Shown here: piece after piece, positions 6,667-13,713 of the stretch
Layout: each line of letters starts with the position of its first letter
Numbering within the stretch: the stretch's first letter is position 1
Origin: Actinomycetota bacterium
GTDB lineage: Bacteria > Actinomycetota > Actinomycetes > Acidothermales > Acidothermaceae
Reading direction: 5' to 3'
Length of the DNA: 23,585 bases
Assembly (NCBI GenBank): GCA_003134755.1
Contig: PLCK01000286.1
Location: 12,143-35,727, forward strand
Translations under genes and position numbers: made by a program
The notes under the pieces: generated by a model
The model's database searches: none
Told to the model about the DNA's origin: nothing
Seen by the model: only the letters and a program-made list of their open reading frames with translations

Positions 6667-8517
6667 GTGGCCGGCCGGATCCCTGACAGCGACATCGCAC
6701 GGGTGCGCGAGCTGTCGCCGGTCGCCGACATCATCAGCGAGCACGTGACGCTGAAGAGTGCCGGCGGCGGGTCGCTGAAAGGCCTCTGCCCTTTCCATGA
6801 CGAGCGGTCGCCGTCGTTCAACGTGACGCCTGCGCGCGGCTTCTGGCACTGCTTCGGCTGCGGTGAGGGCGGCGACGTCATCAGCTTCGTCCAGAAAGTC
6901 GACCAGCTCTCGTTCACCGAGGCCGTCGAGCGGCTGGCCGCCAGGGCGAACTACGAACTGCACTACGAACAGGGCGGCTCGGCACCCCGCGCCCAGGCGG
7001 GCCAACGGTCGCGGCTCGTCGAGGCCCACCGGTTGGCCGCCGAGTTCTACGCCGAGCAACTCACGACCGCCGAGGCGGTGATCGGCAGGAACTTCCTCGA
7101 CGAGCGTGGGTTCGACTCCGCGGCGGCGTCCCACTTCGGGGTGGGGTATGCGCCCAACGGTTGGGAGCACCTGGTCAAGTACCTGCGCGGCCGCGGCTAC
7201 TCCGACGAAGAGCTCGCGACGGCTGGGCTTGCGAGCCGCGGTCAGCGCGGTGTGATCGACCGTTTCCGCGGCCGCCTGGTCTGGCCCATCCGCGACGTGA
7301 CCGGCGACGTCGTTGGGTTCGGCGCACGCAGGCTTCGCGACGACGACGACGGGCCGAAGTACCTCAACACTCCTGAGACCCCGCTCTACAAGAAGAGCCA
7401 GGTTCTGTACGGCATCGACCTCGCCAAGCGCGAGATGGCGAAGGCACGTCAGGCCGTCGTCGTCGAGGGGTACACCGACGTCATGGCCTGCCACCTGGCC
7501 GGCGTGACGACGGCCGTAGCGACCTGCGGAACCGCGTTCGGTGACGAGCACGTGCGCGTGCTGCGCCGGCTCCTGCTCGACTCCGCCGAATACGCCGGTG
7601 AGGTGATCTTCACCTTCGACGGCGACGCGCCGGGCCAAAAGGCCGCGCTGCGCGCGTTCGAGAGCGACCAGAAGTTCGTCACGCACACCTTCGTCGCGAT
7701 CAGCCCCGACAACATGGACCCCTGCGACCTGCGCATCGCCAAGGGCGACGCGGCGGTGCGCGACCTGGTCGCCCGGCGCCAGCCGCTGTTCGAGTTCGCG
7801 ATCCGCAGCGTGCTCGCCGGATTCGATCTCGAGATCCCCGAAGGCCGGGTCGGGGCGCTCGAGCGAACGATGCCGCTCGTGGCGTCGATCAAGGACACCT
7901 CGTTGCGCGACGAATACGCCCGCCGACTGGCCGGCTGGGTCGGCGCGCCCGACGAGCTCGGCGTCCTCGAAAGAGTTCGACGCCTAGCCGGGACGTCGAG
8001 TGGCCGGCCCAGCCGCTCAGTGGCCGTCGACCGGCCTGACCCGCGAGATCCGACCTTGCAGGTCGAGCGCGAGGCGTTGAAGCTGGCGATCCAGCGGCCG
8101 GCGCTCCTCGGCCCGGCATTCGATGCGCTCGACCCGCTCGCGTTCACGGCCGTGGCATACGCCGAGGTGCGCGACGCGCTCGCGAAGGCCGGCGGCACCG
8201 GCTCAACCGCCGGCGGGGAGAGCTGGGTGACCGCGGTAATTGAAGCCGCAATCGACGACCGGGTCCGGGCCCTCGTCACCGAGCTCGTGGTCGAAGCAGT
8301 CCTGGTCGCCGGTGAGCCGGACGAGCGTTACGCGGGCGCGCAGCTGGCTCAGCTCCGGGTTCGCGCGCTCGACCGGCAGATCGCCGAGGTGAAGTCGCGG
8401 CTGCAGCGCCTGAATCCCGTCGAGCAGACCACGGACTACAACCGGCTGTTCGGTGATCTCGTGCTGCTGGAAAAGCGGCGGCGTGACGATCTCGAGGGCG
8501 CGTTGGGCAGTGCGTGA
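6667..8517 (+). CDS. dnaG: DNA primase DnaG
   Basis: 616 aa, normal for bacterial primase, which makes RNA primers at the replication fork. The N-terminal CHC2 zinc finger is intact: Cys41 and His44 in LCPFHDERSPSF, Cys62 and Cys65 in HCFGCGEGGD. The catalytic core includes GYAPNGW, VIDRFRGRLVWPIRD and GFGARRL. The TOPRIM domain carries Glu267 (VVVEGYTDVMA), and Asp318/Asp320 (FTFDGDAPGQKA) for metal binding. After about residue 430 comes the variable C-terminal helicase-interaction region. GTG 6667 is chosen because it starts the conserved AGRIPDSDIARVRE N-terminus and has a -10 at 7 nt; an in-frame extension to 6589 runs back into the PhzF gene. The sigma factor gene follows after 117 bp. 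Confidence 0.97.
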   Translation: MAGRIPDSDIARVRELSPVADIISEHVTLKSAGGGSLKGLCPFHDERSPSFNVTPARGFWHCFGCGEGGDVISFVQKVDQLSFTEAVERLAARANYELHYEQGGSAPRAQAGQRSRLVEAHRLAAEFYAEQLTTAEAVIGRNFLDERGFDSAAASHFGVGYAPNGWEHLVKYLRGRGYSDEELATAGLASRGQRGVIDRFRGRLVWPIRDVTGDVVGFGARRLRDDDDGPKYLNTPETPLYKKSQVLYGIDLAKREMAKARQAVVVEGYTDVMACHLAGVTTAVATCGTAFGDEHVRVLRRLLLDSAEYAGEVIFTFDGDAPGQKAALRAFESDQKFVTHTFVAISPDNMDPCDLRIAKGDAAVRDLVARRQPLFEFAIRSVLAGFDLEIPEGRVGALERTMPLVASIKDTSLRDEYARRLAGWVGAPDELGVLERVRRLAGTSSGRPSRSVAVDRPDPRDPTLQVEREALKLAIQRPALLGPAFDALDPLAFTAVAYAEVRDALAKAGGTGSTAGGESWVTAVIEAAIDDRVRALVTELVVEAVLVAGEPDERYAGAQLAQLRVRALDRQIAEVKSRLQRLNPVEQTTDYNRLFGDLVLLEKRRRDDLEGALGSA

Positions 8518-8582
8518 TCACTCGGTCGCACAGAGGTGACCGAAGAGTGCCGAGTTGTCCACACTTCGCGCTTGTTAGGTCA

Positions 8583-8634
8583 CAGGTTTGACAGACCTGC
8601 CGCGCAGGGGCGGTTCGGGCTGCACACTAAGGGC
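8583..8634 (+). promoter_or_regulatory. Possible promoter/operator of the sigma factor gene
   Basis: CAGGT (8583-8587) and ACCTG (8595-8599) form an inverted repeat around TTGACAG, so a perfect consensus -35 TTGACA (8588-8593) sits inside a palindrome. No good -10 lies 16-19 nt further. CACACT (8623-8628), 6 nt before the GTG, is in the leaderless -10 position but would not match this -35 (29-nt spacing). The two elements may serve different promoters, or the TTGACA may be chance. Confidence 0.35.
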
Positions 8635-9777
8635 GTGGGGATTCTTCTAGCGCGCGAGTCCGACCAGGCGAGTGATCGCCTACCGCGTCAAACGGGGCCT
8701 TCAGGCGCAGACGTTGTCGGGATCGAACTCGATGACGTTGAGGTTGCCGAGCCTTCTGACGCCTCCGGCGCCGAGCCATCTGGCGCCTCCGGCGCCGTGG
8801 CCGATCCCCCCGAGGATGACGCCGAAGCTGAGCTGCCTCGGCAACGTGAGGCGGCAGCCAGCTCAGCGCCGTCCGCTGATCCCGTTCGCAGCTACCTCAA
8901 GGAAATTGGCCGGGTGCCGCTCCTCACGGCCGAGCAAGAAGTCGACCTCGCCAAGCGCATCGAAGCCGGGCTGTTCGCCAGCGAAAAGCTCGCGAGCGGC
9001 CTTGCGATGCCCGCAGCGCTGCGTCACGAGCTAGAACTGATCGAGCACGACGGCAAGCTGGCCAAGTGCCGGCTCATCGAAGCCAATCTGCGGTTGGTCG
9101 TCTCGCTCGCCAAGCGCTACACCGGTCGCGGCATGCTGTTCCTCGATCTCATCCAAGAGGGCAACCTCGGGCTGATCCGTGCGGTCGAGAAGTTCGACTA
9201 CACCCGGGGCTACAAGTTCTCGACCTACGCGATGTGGTGGATCCGGCAGTCGATCACGCGGTCGATGGCCGACCAGGCGCGCACGATACGGGTGCCCGTC
9301 CACATGGTCGATGCGATCAACAAGGTCATCCGCACGCAGCGGGTGTTCGTGCAGAACAACGGCCGTGACGCGACGGCCGACGAACTTGCGGCAGAACTTG
9401 ACATCACGGCTGACCGGGTGCGCGAAATCCAGTCGATCGCGCAAGAGCCGATCTCGTTCCACTCACCGATCGGCGACGACGACGGCACCCTCGGCGACCT
9501 GATCGAAGACGTCGACGCGGTGGCGCCAGCCGACGCGGCCGCTCACGTCATGATGCTAAAGCAGCTCGCCGAGGTGCTGCATACGCTGGGCGATCGCGAG
9601 CAGCAGGTGTTGATGATGCGGTTCGGTCTGACCGACGGTTTCACCCACACGCTCGAAGAAGTCGGCCAGCGCTTCGGTGTCACCCGCGAACGGATTCGCC
9701 AGATCGAGAACAAGACGCTCGCCAAGCTCCGCGCACCGGTGTGCTCGATGCGCCTGCGCGACTACCTGCTCGACTAG
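8635..9777 (+). CDS. RNA polymerase sigma factor, sigma-70 RpoD/SigA family
   Basis: 380 aa from GTG 8635. Region 1.2 is DPVRSYLKEIGRVPLL (from residue 82). Region 2 is near-consensus: ANLRLVVSLAKRYTGRGM, LDLIQEGNLGLIRAVEKFDY and YKFSTYAMWWIRQSITR, the promoter -10 recognition and melting segment. Region 3 has EPISFHSPIGDDDGTLGDLIED. Region 4 has LEEVGQRFGVTRERIRQIE for -35 binding. The N-terminus is short, acidic and Pro/Ser/Ala-rich, with an 8-residue duplication, unlike the long basic/acidic region 1.1 extensions of SigA/HrdB. At the C-terminus the usual KLRHPSRS is KLRAPVCS. It may therefore be the principal sigma of this lineage or a group 2 paralogue. The start is uncertain: an in-frame GTG at 8536 has no ribosome-binding site. 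It ends 3 bp from the convergent gene at 9781. Confidence 0.93.
   Translation: MGILLARESDQASDRLPRQTGPSGADVVGIELDDVEVAEPSDASGAEPSGASGAVADPPEDDAEAELPRQREAAASSAPSADPVRSYLKEIGRVPLLTAEQEVDLAKRIEAGLFASEKLASGLAMPAALRHELELIEHDGKLAKCRLIEANLRLVVSLAKRYTGRGMLFLDLIQEGNLGLIRAVEKFDYTRGYKFSTYAMWWIRQSITRSMADQARTIRVPVHMVDAINKVIRTQRVFVQNNGRDATADELAAELDITADRVREIQSIAQEPISFHSPIGDDDGTLGDLIEDVDAVAPADAAAHVMMLKQLAEVLHTLGDREQQVLMMRFGLTDGFTHTLEEVGQRFGVTRERIRQIENKTLAKLRAPVCSMRLRDYLLD
8749..8796 (+). repeat. 24-bp in-frame tandem duplication in the sigma gene
   Basis: Two adjacent 24-bp units differ at two positions. They encode EPSDASGA and EPSGASGA (residues 39-46 and 47-54). This is a recent-looking duplication in the non-conserved N-terminal segment. 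Confidence 0.85.
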
Positions 9778-9780
9778 CTT

Positions 9781-10113
9781 CTAGGTCATCGACCCGTTCG
9801 CGTAGCTGCGCTCGGCGTCCAGATCGATCTCGTGATGCCCGAACCGCTGACCCATCCTGCCGCCAACCTTGCTACCCATCTTCTCCATGAGGTCGTGACC
9901 GACCGCGCCGGCCTTCAGCTGCATCGATTGACGGGCCTGGTTCGTCAGTTGCATGGCCTGGGCCGAAACGAGGTCCGTCGCGCGCTTCACGGTGGGGTTT
10001 CGTGACACCGTCCGGCTCATGCGCTTGATCTGCTCGTACCGCTGCCGGCCGGCGCGTGACCCGAGCACGTAGCCTGCGGCGAGTCCGATGGTGAACGTGG
10101 CCTTGTATCGCAT
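9781..10113 (-). CDS. Small YtxH-like protein
   Basis: 110 aa. The N-terminus MRYKATFTIGLAAGYVLGSRAGRQRYEQIK is the glycine-rich hydrophobic motif (GxxxGYVLGSRAGRxRYE) common to small actinobacterial YtxH-like proteins, probably a short membrane-associated helix followed by a basic amphipathic helix. The rest (residues 35-110) is predicted helical and ends in an acidic segment. No function is established; YtxH-type proteins are often linked to stress or envelope. The ATG is supported by AAGGAG with a 5-nt gap on the minus strand. It converges on the sigma gene with only 3 bp between stop codons, so transcription from the two sides may interfere, and no separate terminator fits between them. 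Confidence 0.85.
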   Translation of the reverse strand: MRYKATFTIGLAAGYVLGSRAGRQRYEQIKRMSRTVSRNPTVKRATDLVSAQAMQLTNQARQSMQLKAGAVGHDLMEKMGSKVGGRMGQRFGHHEIDLDAERSYANGSMT

Positions 10114-10244
10114 GAGGGCTCCTTCAGGACGAGAGGCTTAGTGCATACCCCAGGTCTCCTGACGGTATCCCGGGCCGCCTCGACGGTCGAGGACCCCCGG
10201 GCCGAGGTCGGAGGATGAGGACAGGGCGCCGCCCGTGCGTGCGA

Positions 10245-10250
10245 TACCCT
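10245..10250 (+). promoter_or_regulatory. Possible -10 for tRNA-Asn
   Basis: TACCCT fits TAnnnT and would start transcription about 27 nt before the mature tRNA. No clear -35 hexamer is present. Confidence 0.3.
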
Positions 10251-10283
10251 ACGGGGGTCACGGGCCGGTCCGCCGGCCAGCAA

Positions 10284-10356
10284 TCCTGCGTAGCTCAATT
10301 GGCAGAGCAGCCGGCTGTTAACCGGCAGGTTATAGGTTCGAGTCCTATCGCAGGAG
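10284..10356 (+). tRNA. tRNA-Asn (anticodon GTT)
   Basis: A complete cloverleaf of 73 nt. The acceptor stem is TCCTGCG/CGCAGGA with discriminator G. The D arm is GCTC...GAGC. The anticodon stem GCCGG/CCGGC encloses the loop CTGTTAA, whose anticodon is GTT. The T arm is TAGG-TTCGAGT-CCTA. The 3' CCA is not encoded, so it is added afterwards. A short hairpin follows 3 nt downstream. Confidence 0.97.
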
Positions 10357-10359
10357 CCC

Positions 10360-10374
10360 CCGCAACCGTTGCGG
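10360..10374 (+). terminator. Hairpin just after tRNA-Asn
   Basis: CCGCAA/TTGCGG pairs around a CCG loop, beginning 3 nt after the tRNA. There is no T-run, as is common for actinobacterial terminators. It could also be a processing signal. Confidence 0.4.
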
Positions 10375-10611
10375 CTTCGATGATCAATCGCCGCTGCTCG
10401 GGATGATCATCCAGCATGAGTTGGGTGACATCGACGGCCTTGCGTTAACGGCAGTGGCCGTACCGCCCGCGAGGGCTGCTTATCGCGATGAGGCGAGAAC
10501 GTCATAACGTCAGGTAAATGTTTGCCGGAATCTGTGTGGCTTTCCGGTACTGCGCAGGAATCGTGATTTAGTCGACCGATCTGTCGTTACTAACGTGGGG
10601 ATTGTTGAATC

Positions 10612-13305
10612 GTGCGTCGACTGCTGGCAACTCTGTGTGTCGTTGTTGCGGTGCCGGCTGCGGCAATCATTGCGCCGGTCGCCACCTTCGCGGCACCCGC
10701 GGCGCATCCGGTTACGCCCGTGGTCCGGCACATTGCCCTGCCGATCACGCCACGGCCCGCCACGCTGACGGCAGCGCTGAGCGCTGTGCCCAATACCATC
10801 CGAGCGGTCGCGCCGGTCGCCACGCTGTCTGCCCAGAACACGGCCAACTTTCGTCTGATCGGCCTGAGTTGGCGCCACGACCCCGCGCTCACCGCACTGT
10901 CGGCGCAGGTGCGCGTGCGAACCGATGGGGTCTGGACGGCGTGGCAGGACCAGCAGGCAAGCGATCTCGGCGCCGACGGCGGCAGCCGCGATGCGAGCCT
11001 CCAGACCCGCGATGCCACTGAACCGCTCTGGGTCGGCCACGCGGACGCCGTCCAGGTGAACATCAGTTCGGCGACCGGTGCGCTGCCGCAAGACCTGCGT
11101 GTCGATCTGATCGACCCCGGAACATCGGACGCCGACAAGTCGCTCGGCACATCGGCGTCCGCCATGCAGTCTGCAGCGGCGGCGACGACCCAGCCGGGCA
11201 TCATCACCCGCGCGATGTGGGGAGCCGACGAGGGTCTGCGGCTGCACGCCTGCCCGTCAGGCCCGCAGTACACGGGCACCCCGCAGGTCGCGTTCGTGCA
11301 CCACACGGTGACGACCAACACCTACGCCCCCGGCGACTCGGCGGCCATCGTGCGTTCGATCTACGCCTTCCATGTGCAGAGCAACGGTTGGTGCGACATC
11401 GGTTACAACTTCCTGGTCGATCAGTACGGCCAGATCTTCGAGGGTCGCTTCGGTGGCATCGACAAGGCTGTGCTCGGCGCGCACACCGGCGGCTTCAATA
11501 CCAACTCGTTCGGCGTTGCCATGATCGGTACCTATAGCACGGTCGCTCCGCCGCAACCGTTGACCGATTCGCTGGCCCAGATCATCGCGTGGAAGCTATC
11601 GCTTTCGTACGCCGACCCAATGGGTCAAACGACGTTGAGTGCCGCGAATTTCAGCGGGAACAAGTACGCGACCGGCACGCAGGTCACGTTCAACGTCATT
11701 TCCGGTCATCGCGACGCTGACGTGACCGACTGTCCTGGCGACCAGGGCTACGCGATGCTGCCTGCATTGCGACAGCAGGTGCTCGCTGACATCGGCGCCG
11801 GTCTGGTCGGTCCCGGGTTGACGGTGAACGGCCGCACCGCTGCAGCGAACGGATCCGTTCACCTCACGGCGGGCATGCTTGCCGCCGGGGATTGGCAACT
11901 CACCGTTCAGGATGCGGGTGGTACGACCGTGCGCACCATCGCCGATAGCGCGAGCAGCGTCGACGCCACCTGGGACATGACCAACGACAGCGGAACACCG
12001 GTACCTCCGGGCGCGTACACGATGACGCTGAACAGCACACAGAACGGCGCGCAAGCCGTGCCGTGGACGACGCCGGTGAACGTCGGAGGCGTGTTTGGCA
12101 GCGTCGACGCCGCAGTACCTGGCCCGAGCAAGGTCGCGGTTTCCGGATGGGCGCTTCGCGGAGTCGACACCGCAACCGCCAATGTTCGCGTCACCGTCAG
12201 CGCGGTAGATGCGGGCACGTTCGTCGCGGACCAACCACGTGACGACGTAGCGCCGCTGTATCCGGTGTACGGGTCGGCGCACGGATTCAACGCGACCGTC
12301 GTTGCGACACCGGGCTTCCATACCGTGTGTGTCTACGGCGTGAACTCCGATATCGGCCTGCCCGACAGTCTGCTGGGATGCCAGGGCGTCACCGTCCCCG
12401 ACGTCGCCCTCGGCCCTTTCGTGCGGCTCGCCGGCGTTGACAGGTTCGGCACCGCGGTCGCTATCGGCTCAGCGGCTGCGCCGACGTCGACAACGGTCGT
12501 AATCGCCAGTGGCCTCGCCATGCCGGACGCCGTGGCAGCCGGTCCGCTTGCGGTCCACCTGGCCGCGCCCCTGTTACTCACGGCGACCGACTCGTTGCCG
12601 CCGGCCGTCGTGGCCGAGCTTGCGAACCGGCACGCGACGACGGCGTACCTGATTGGCGGCACTGCGACGATATCGGCGAACGTCGTGACAGCGCTGCACG
12701 TGGCCGGCGTCACCAATGTGGTGAGGCTAGGGGGCTCCGACCGGTTCCACACCGCTGCGCTCGTGGCCGCGCAGATCGGTGCGGCGAATGGAGCGATCGT
12801 CGTCGACGGCAACAATGCGCACCTCATCGACGGGTTCACAATCGGTGGCATCGCCGGTCATCTCGGGATGCCGATTCTGATGGCCACGGCGACGGGGGTT
12901 CCGGCAGTCACTTCCGCGGAACTGCGGACCTTGGGCGTCACGAGCACAACCGTCATCGGCGGCTCGCTACCGCCGGCTGTTGTCAGCGCCTTGCCCGGCG
13001 GGACCGCAATCTCGGGTATCGACCGGTACGCAACGTCGGTCGCGGTCGCGACTGCGTACGCCGTCCAAATGGGTGCGGGTACGACCGTGGTCGCGAACGG
13101 CGCGACCAGCTTCCCGGTCGATGCCTTGTCGGCGGCTTCGCTCGGACGCCCAACGTTGCTCGTGACGCCGACGTCGTTGCCAGCGGGCGTGGCGGCGTGG
13201 CTGTCGTCGAGCACCACGACAACGGCCGTCACGGCCGTGGGTAGCAGCGGGGTGGTCTCGGACCTCGTCGCCGGCACCGCCGCTGGCGACGCTCACCTCA
13301 GCTGA
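10612..13305 (+). CDS. Secreted N-acetylmuramoyl-L-alanine amidase (PGRP/Amidase_2) with three cell-wall-binding type 2 repeats
   Basis: 897 aa. The signal peptide has an RR near the start, a hydrophobic core to about 22 and a likely cut near residue 27. After a linker domain, residues 196-395 are a peptidoglycan-recognition amidase that would cleave the MurNAc-L-Ala bond: His230 (FVHHTV), Tyr265 (IGYNFLVD), GAHTGGFNTNSFGVAMIGTY, and GHRD...DCPGD with His366 and Cys374. His230/His366/Cys374 match the zinc ligands, and Tyr265 the catalytic tyrosine, of T7-lysozyme-type amidases. Residues about 405-490 resemble a FlgD-type Ig fold. Three cell-wall-binding 2 repeats follow, each starting with a GxDRF/Y motif: LAGVDRFGTA (about 606), LGGSDRFHTA and ISGIDRYATS, with IGG turns. 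They probably hold the enzyme on wall polymers. A GGGGA lies about 10 nt before the GTG start. It stands alone between two tRNA genes. Confidence 0.95.
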   Translation: MRRLLATLCVVVAVPAAAIIAPVATFAAPAAHPVTPVVRHIALPITPRPATLTAALSAVPNTIRAVAPVATLSAQNTANFRLIGLSWRHDPALTALSAQVRVRTDGVWTAWQDQQASDLGADGGSRDASLQTRDATEPLWVGHADAVQVNISSATGALPQDLRVDLIDPGTSDADKSLGTSASAMQSAAAATTQPGIITRAMWGADEGLRLHACPSGPQYTGTPQVAFVHHTVTTNTYAPGDSAAIVRSIYAFHVQSNGWCDIGYNFLVDQYGQIFEGRFGGIDKAVLGAHTGGFNTNSFGVAMIGTYSTVAPPQPLTDSLAQIIAWKLSLSYADPMGQTTLSAANFSGNKYATGTQVTFNVISGHRDADVTDCPGDQGYAMLPALRQQVLADIGAGLVGPGLTVNGRTAAANGSVHLTAGMLAAGDWQLTVQDAGGTTVRTIADSASSVDATWDMTNDSGTPVPPGAYTMTLNSTQNGAQAVPWTTPVNVGGVFGSVDAAVPGPSKVAVSGWALRGVDTATANVRVTVSAVDAGTFVADQPRDDVAPLYPVYGSAHGFNATVVATPGFHTVCVYGVNSDIGLPDSLLGCQGVTVPDVALGPFVRLAGVDRFGTAVAIGSAAAPTSTTVVIASGLAMPDAVAAGPLAVHLAAPLLLTATDSLPPAVVAELANRHATTAYLIGGTATISANVVTALHVAGVTNVVRLGGSDRFHTAALVAAQIGAANGAIVVDGNNAHLIDGFTIGGIAGHLGMPILMATATGVPAVTSAELRTLGVTSTTVIGGSLPPAVVSALPGGTAISGIDRYATSVAVATAYAVQMGAGTTVVANGATSFPVDALSAASLGRPTLLVTPTSLPAGVAAWLSSSTTTTAVTAVGSSGVVSDLVAGTAAGDAHLS

Positions 13306-13368
13306 GCGCAGCATCTGGCGAGACTCGCGGTTCGGCTCACGTTCGCTCGATAGGCTCGGCCCGAACAA

Positions 13369-13442
13369 GGGGCGGTAGCTCAGCCGGTTAGAGCTGCGGA
13401 CTCATAATCCGTCGGTCGTGGGTTCGAGCCCCACCCGCCCCA
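13369..13442 (+). tRNA. tRNA with CAT anticodon (elongator Met, or Ile2)
   Basis: A 74-nt cloverleaf. Acceptor stem GGGGCGG/CCGCCCC with discriminator A; D arm GCTC...GAGC; anticodon stem GCGGA/TCCGT (one G-T pair) around loop CTCATAA, anticodon CAT; T arm GTGGG-TTCGAGC-CCCAC. The absence of initiator features (the three G-C pairs in the anticodon stem and the unpaired first base) rules out initiator tRNA. A CAT elongator cannot be told by eye from the lysidine-modified tRNA-Ile2. CCA is not encoded. Confidence 0.93.
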
Positions 13443-13652
13443 CCTCGCCGACCTGCGTGCATGCGCTCGTTCAACGTGATCAGCGTCGAGGTCAGAGCAG
13501 GTATGGCTATCCGTCGGCCTTGGCTCGTGGCCGAGGTGGCGATAAGCGCTGCGGGCGCTGTCTCGTTGTGGGTTATCGGCGCGGTGCCGGTCGGTCCGAT
13601 TCGGAACCGCGGCCACCTTCCGCCGTGTTCTGGAGCGGGGCCGCGATGCAGT

Positions 13653-13694
13653 AAGGAGCGCTTGCCACGTGGTAGTTCGCGGCAAGCGCTCCTT
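13653..13694. terminator. Strong hairpin, probable bidirectional terminator
   Basis: AAGGAGCGCTTGCC (13653-13666) pairs perfectly over 14 bp with GGCAAGCGCTCCTT (13681-13694) around a 14-nt loop. It lies 19 bp beyond the stop of the minus-strand PIG-L-like gene and would end its transcript. It could also stop read-through from the CAT tRNA. The 210 bp between that tRNA and this hairpin contain no convincing gene. Confidence 0.75.
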
Positions 13695-13713
13695 GTTGGT
13701 TTGAGGGTTCCGG

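Noticed and set aside
5772..6917. Long minus-strand frame opposite the PhzF gene
   Set aside because: Antisense to a motif-complete PhzF gene and the start of dnaG; Arg-rich and without domains.
10441..10611. c-di-AMP (ydaO-type) riboswitch upstream of the wall amidase
   Set aside because: Such riboswitches are known before actinobacterial wall hydrolases, but I could not find the conserved core elements or the expected pairing here.
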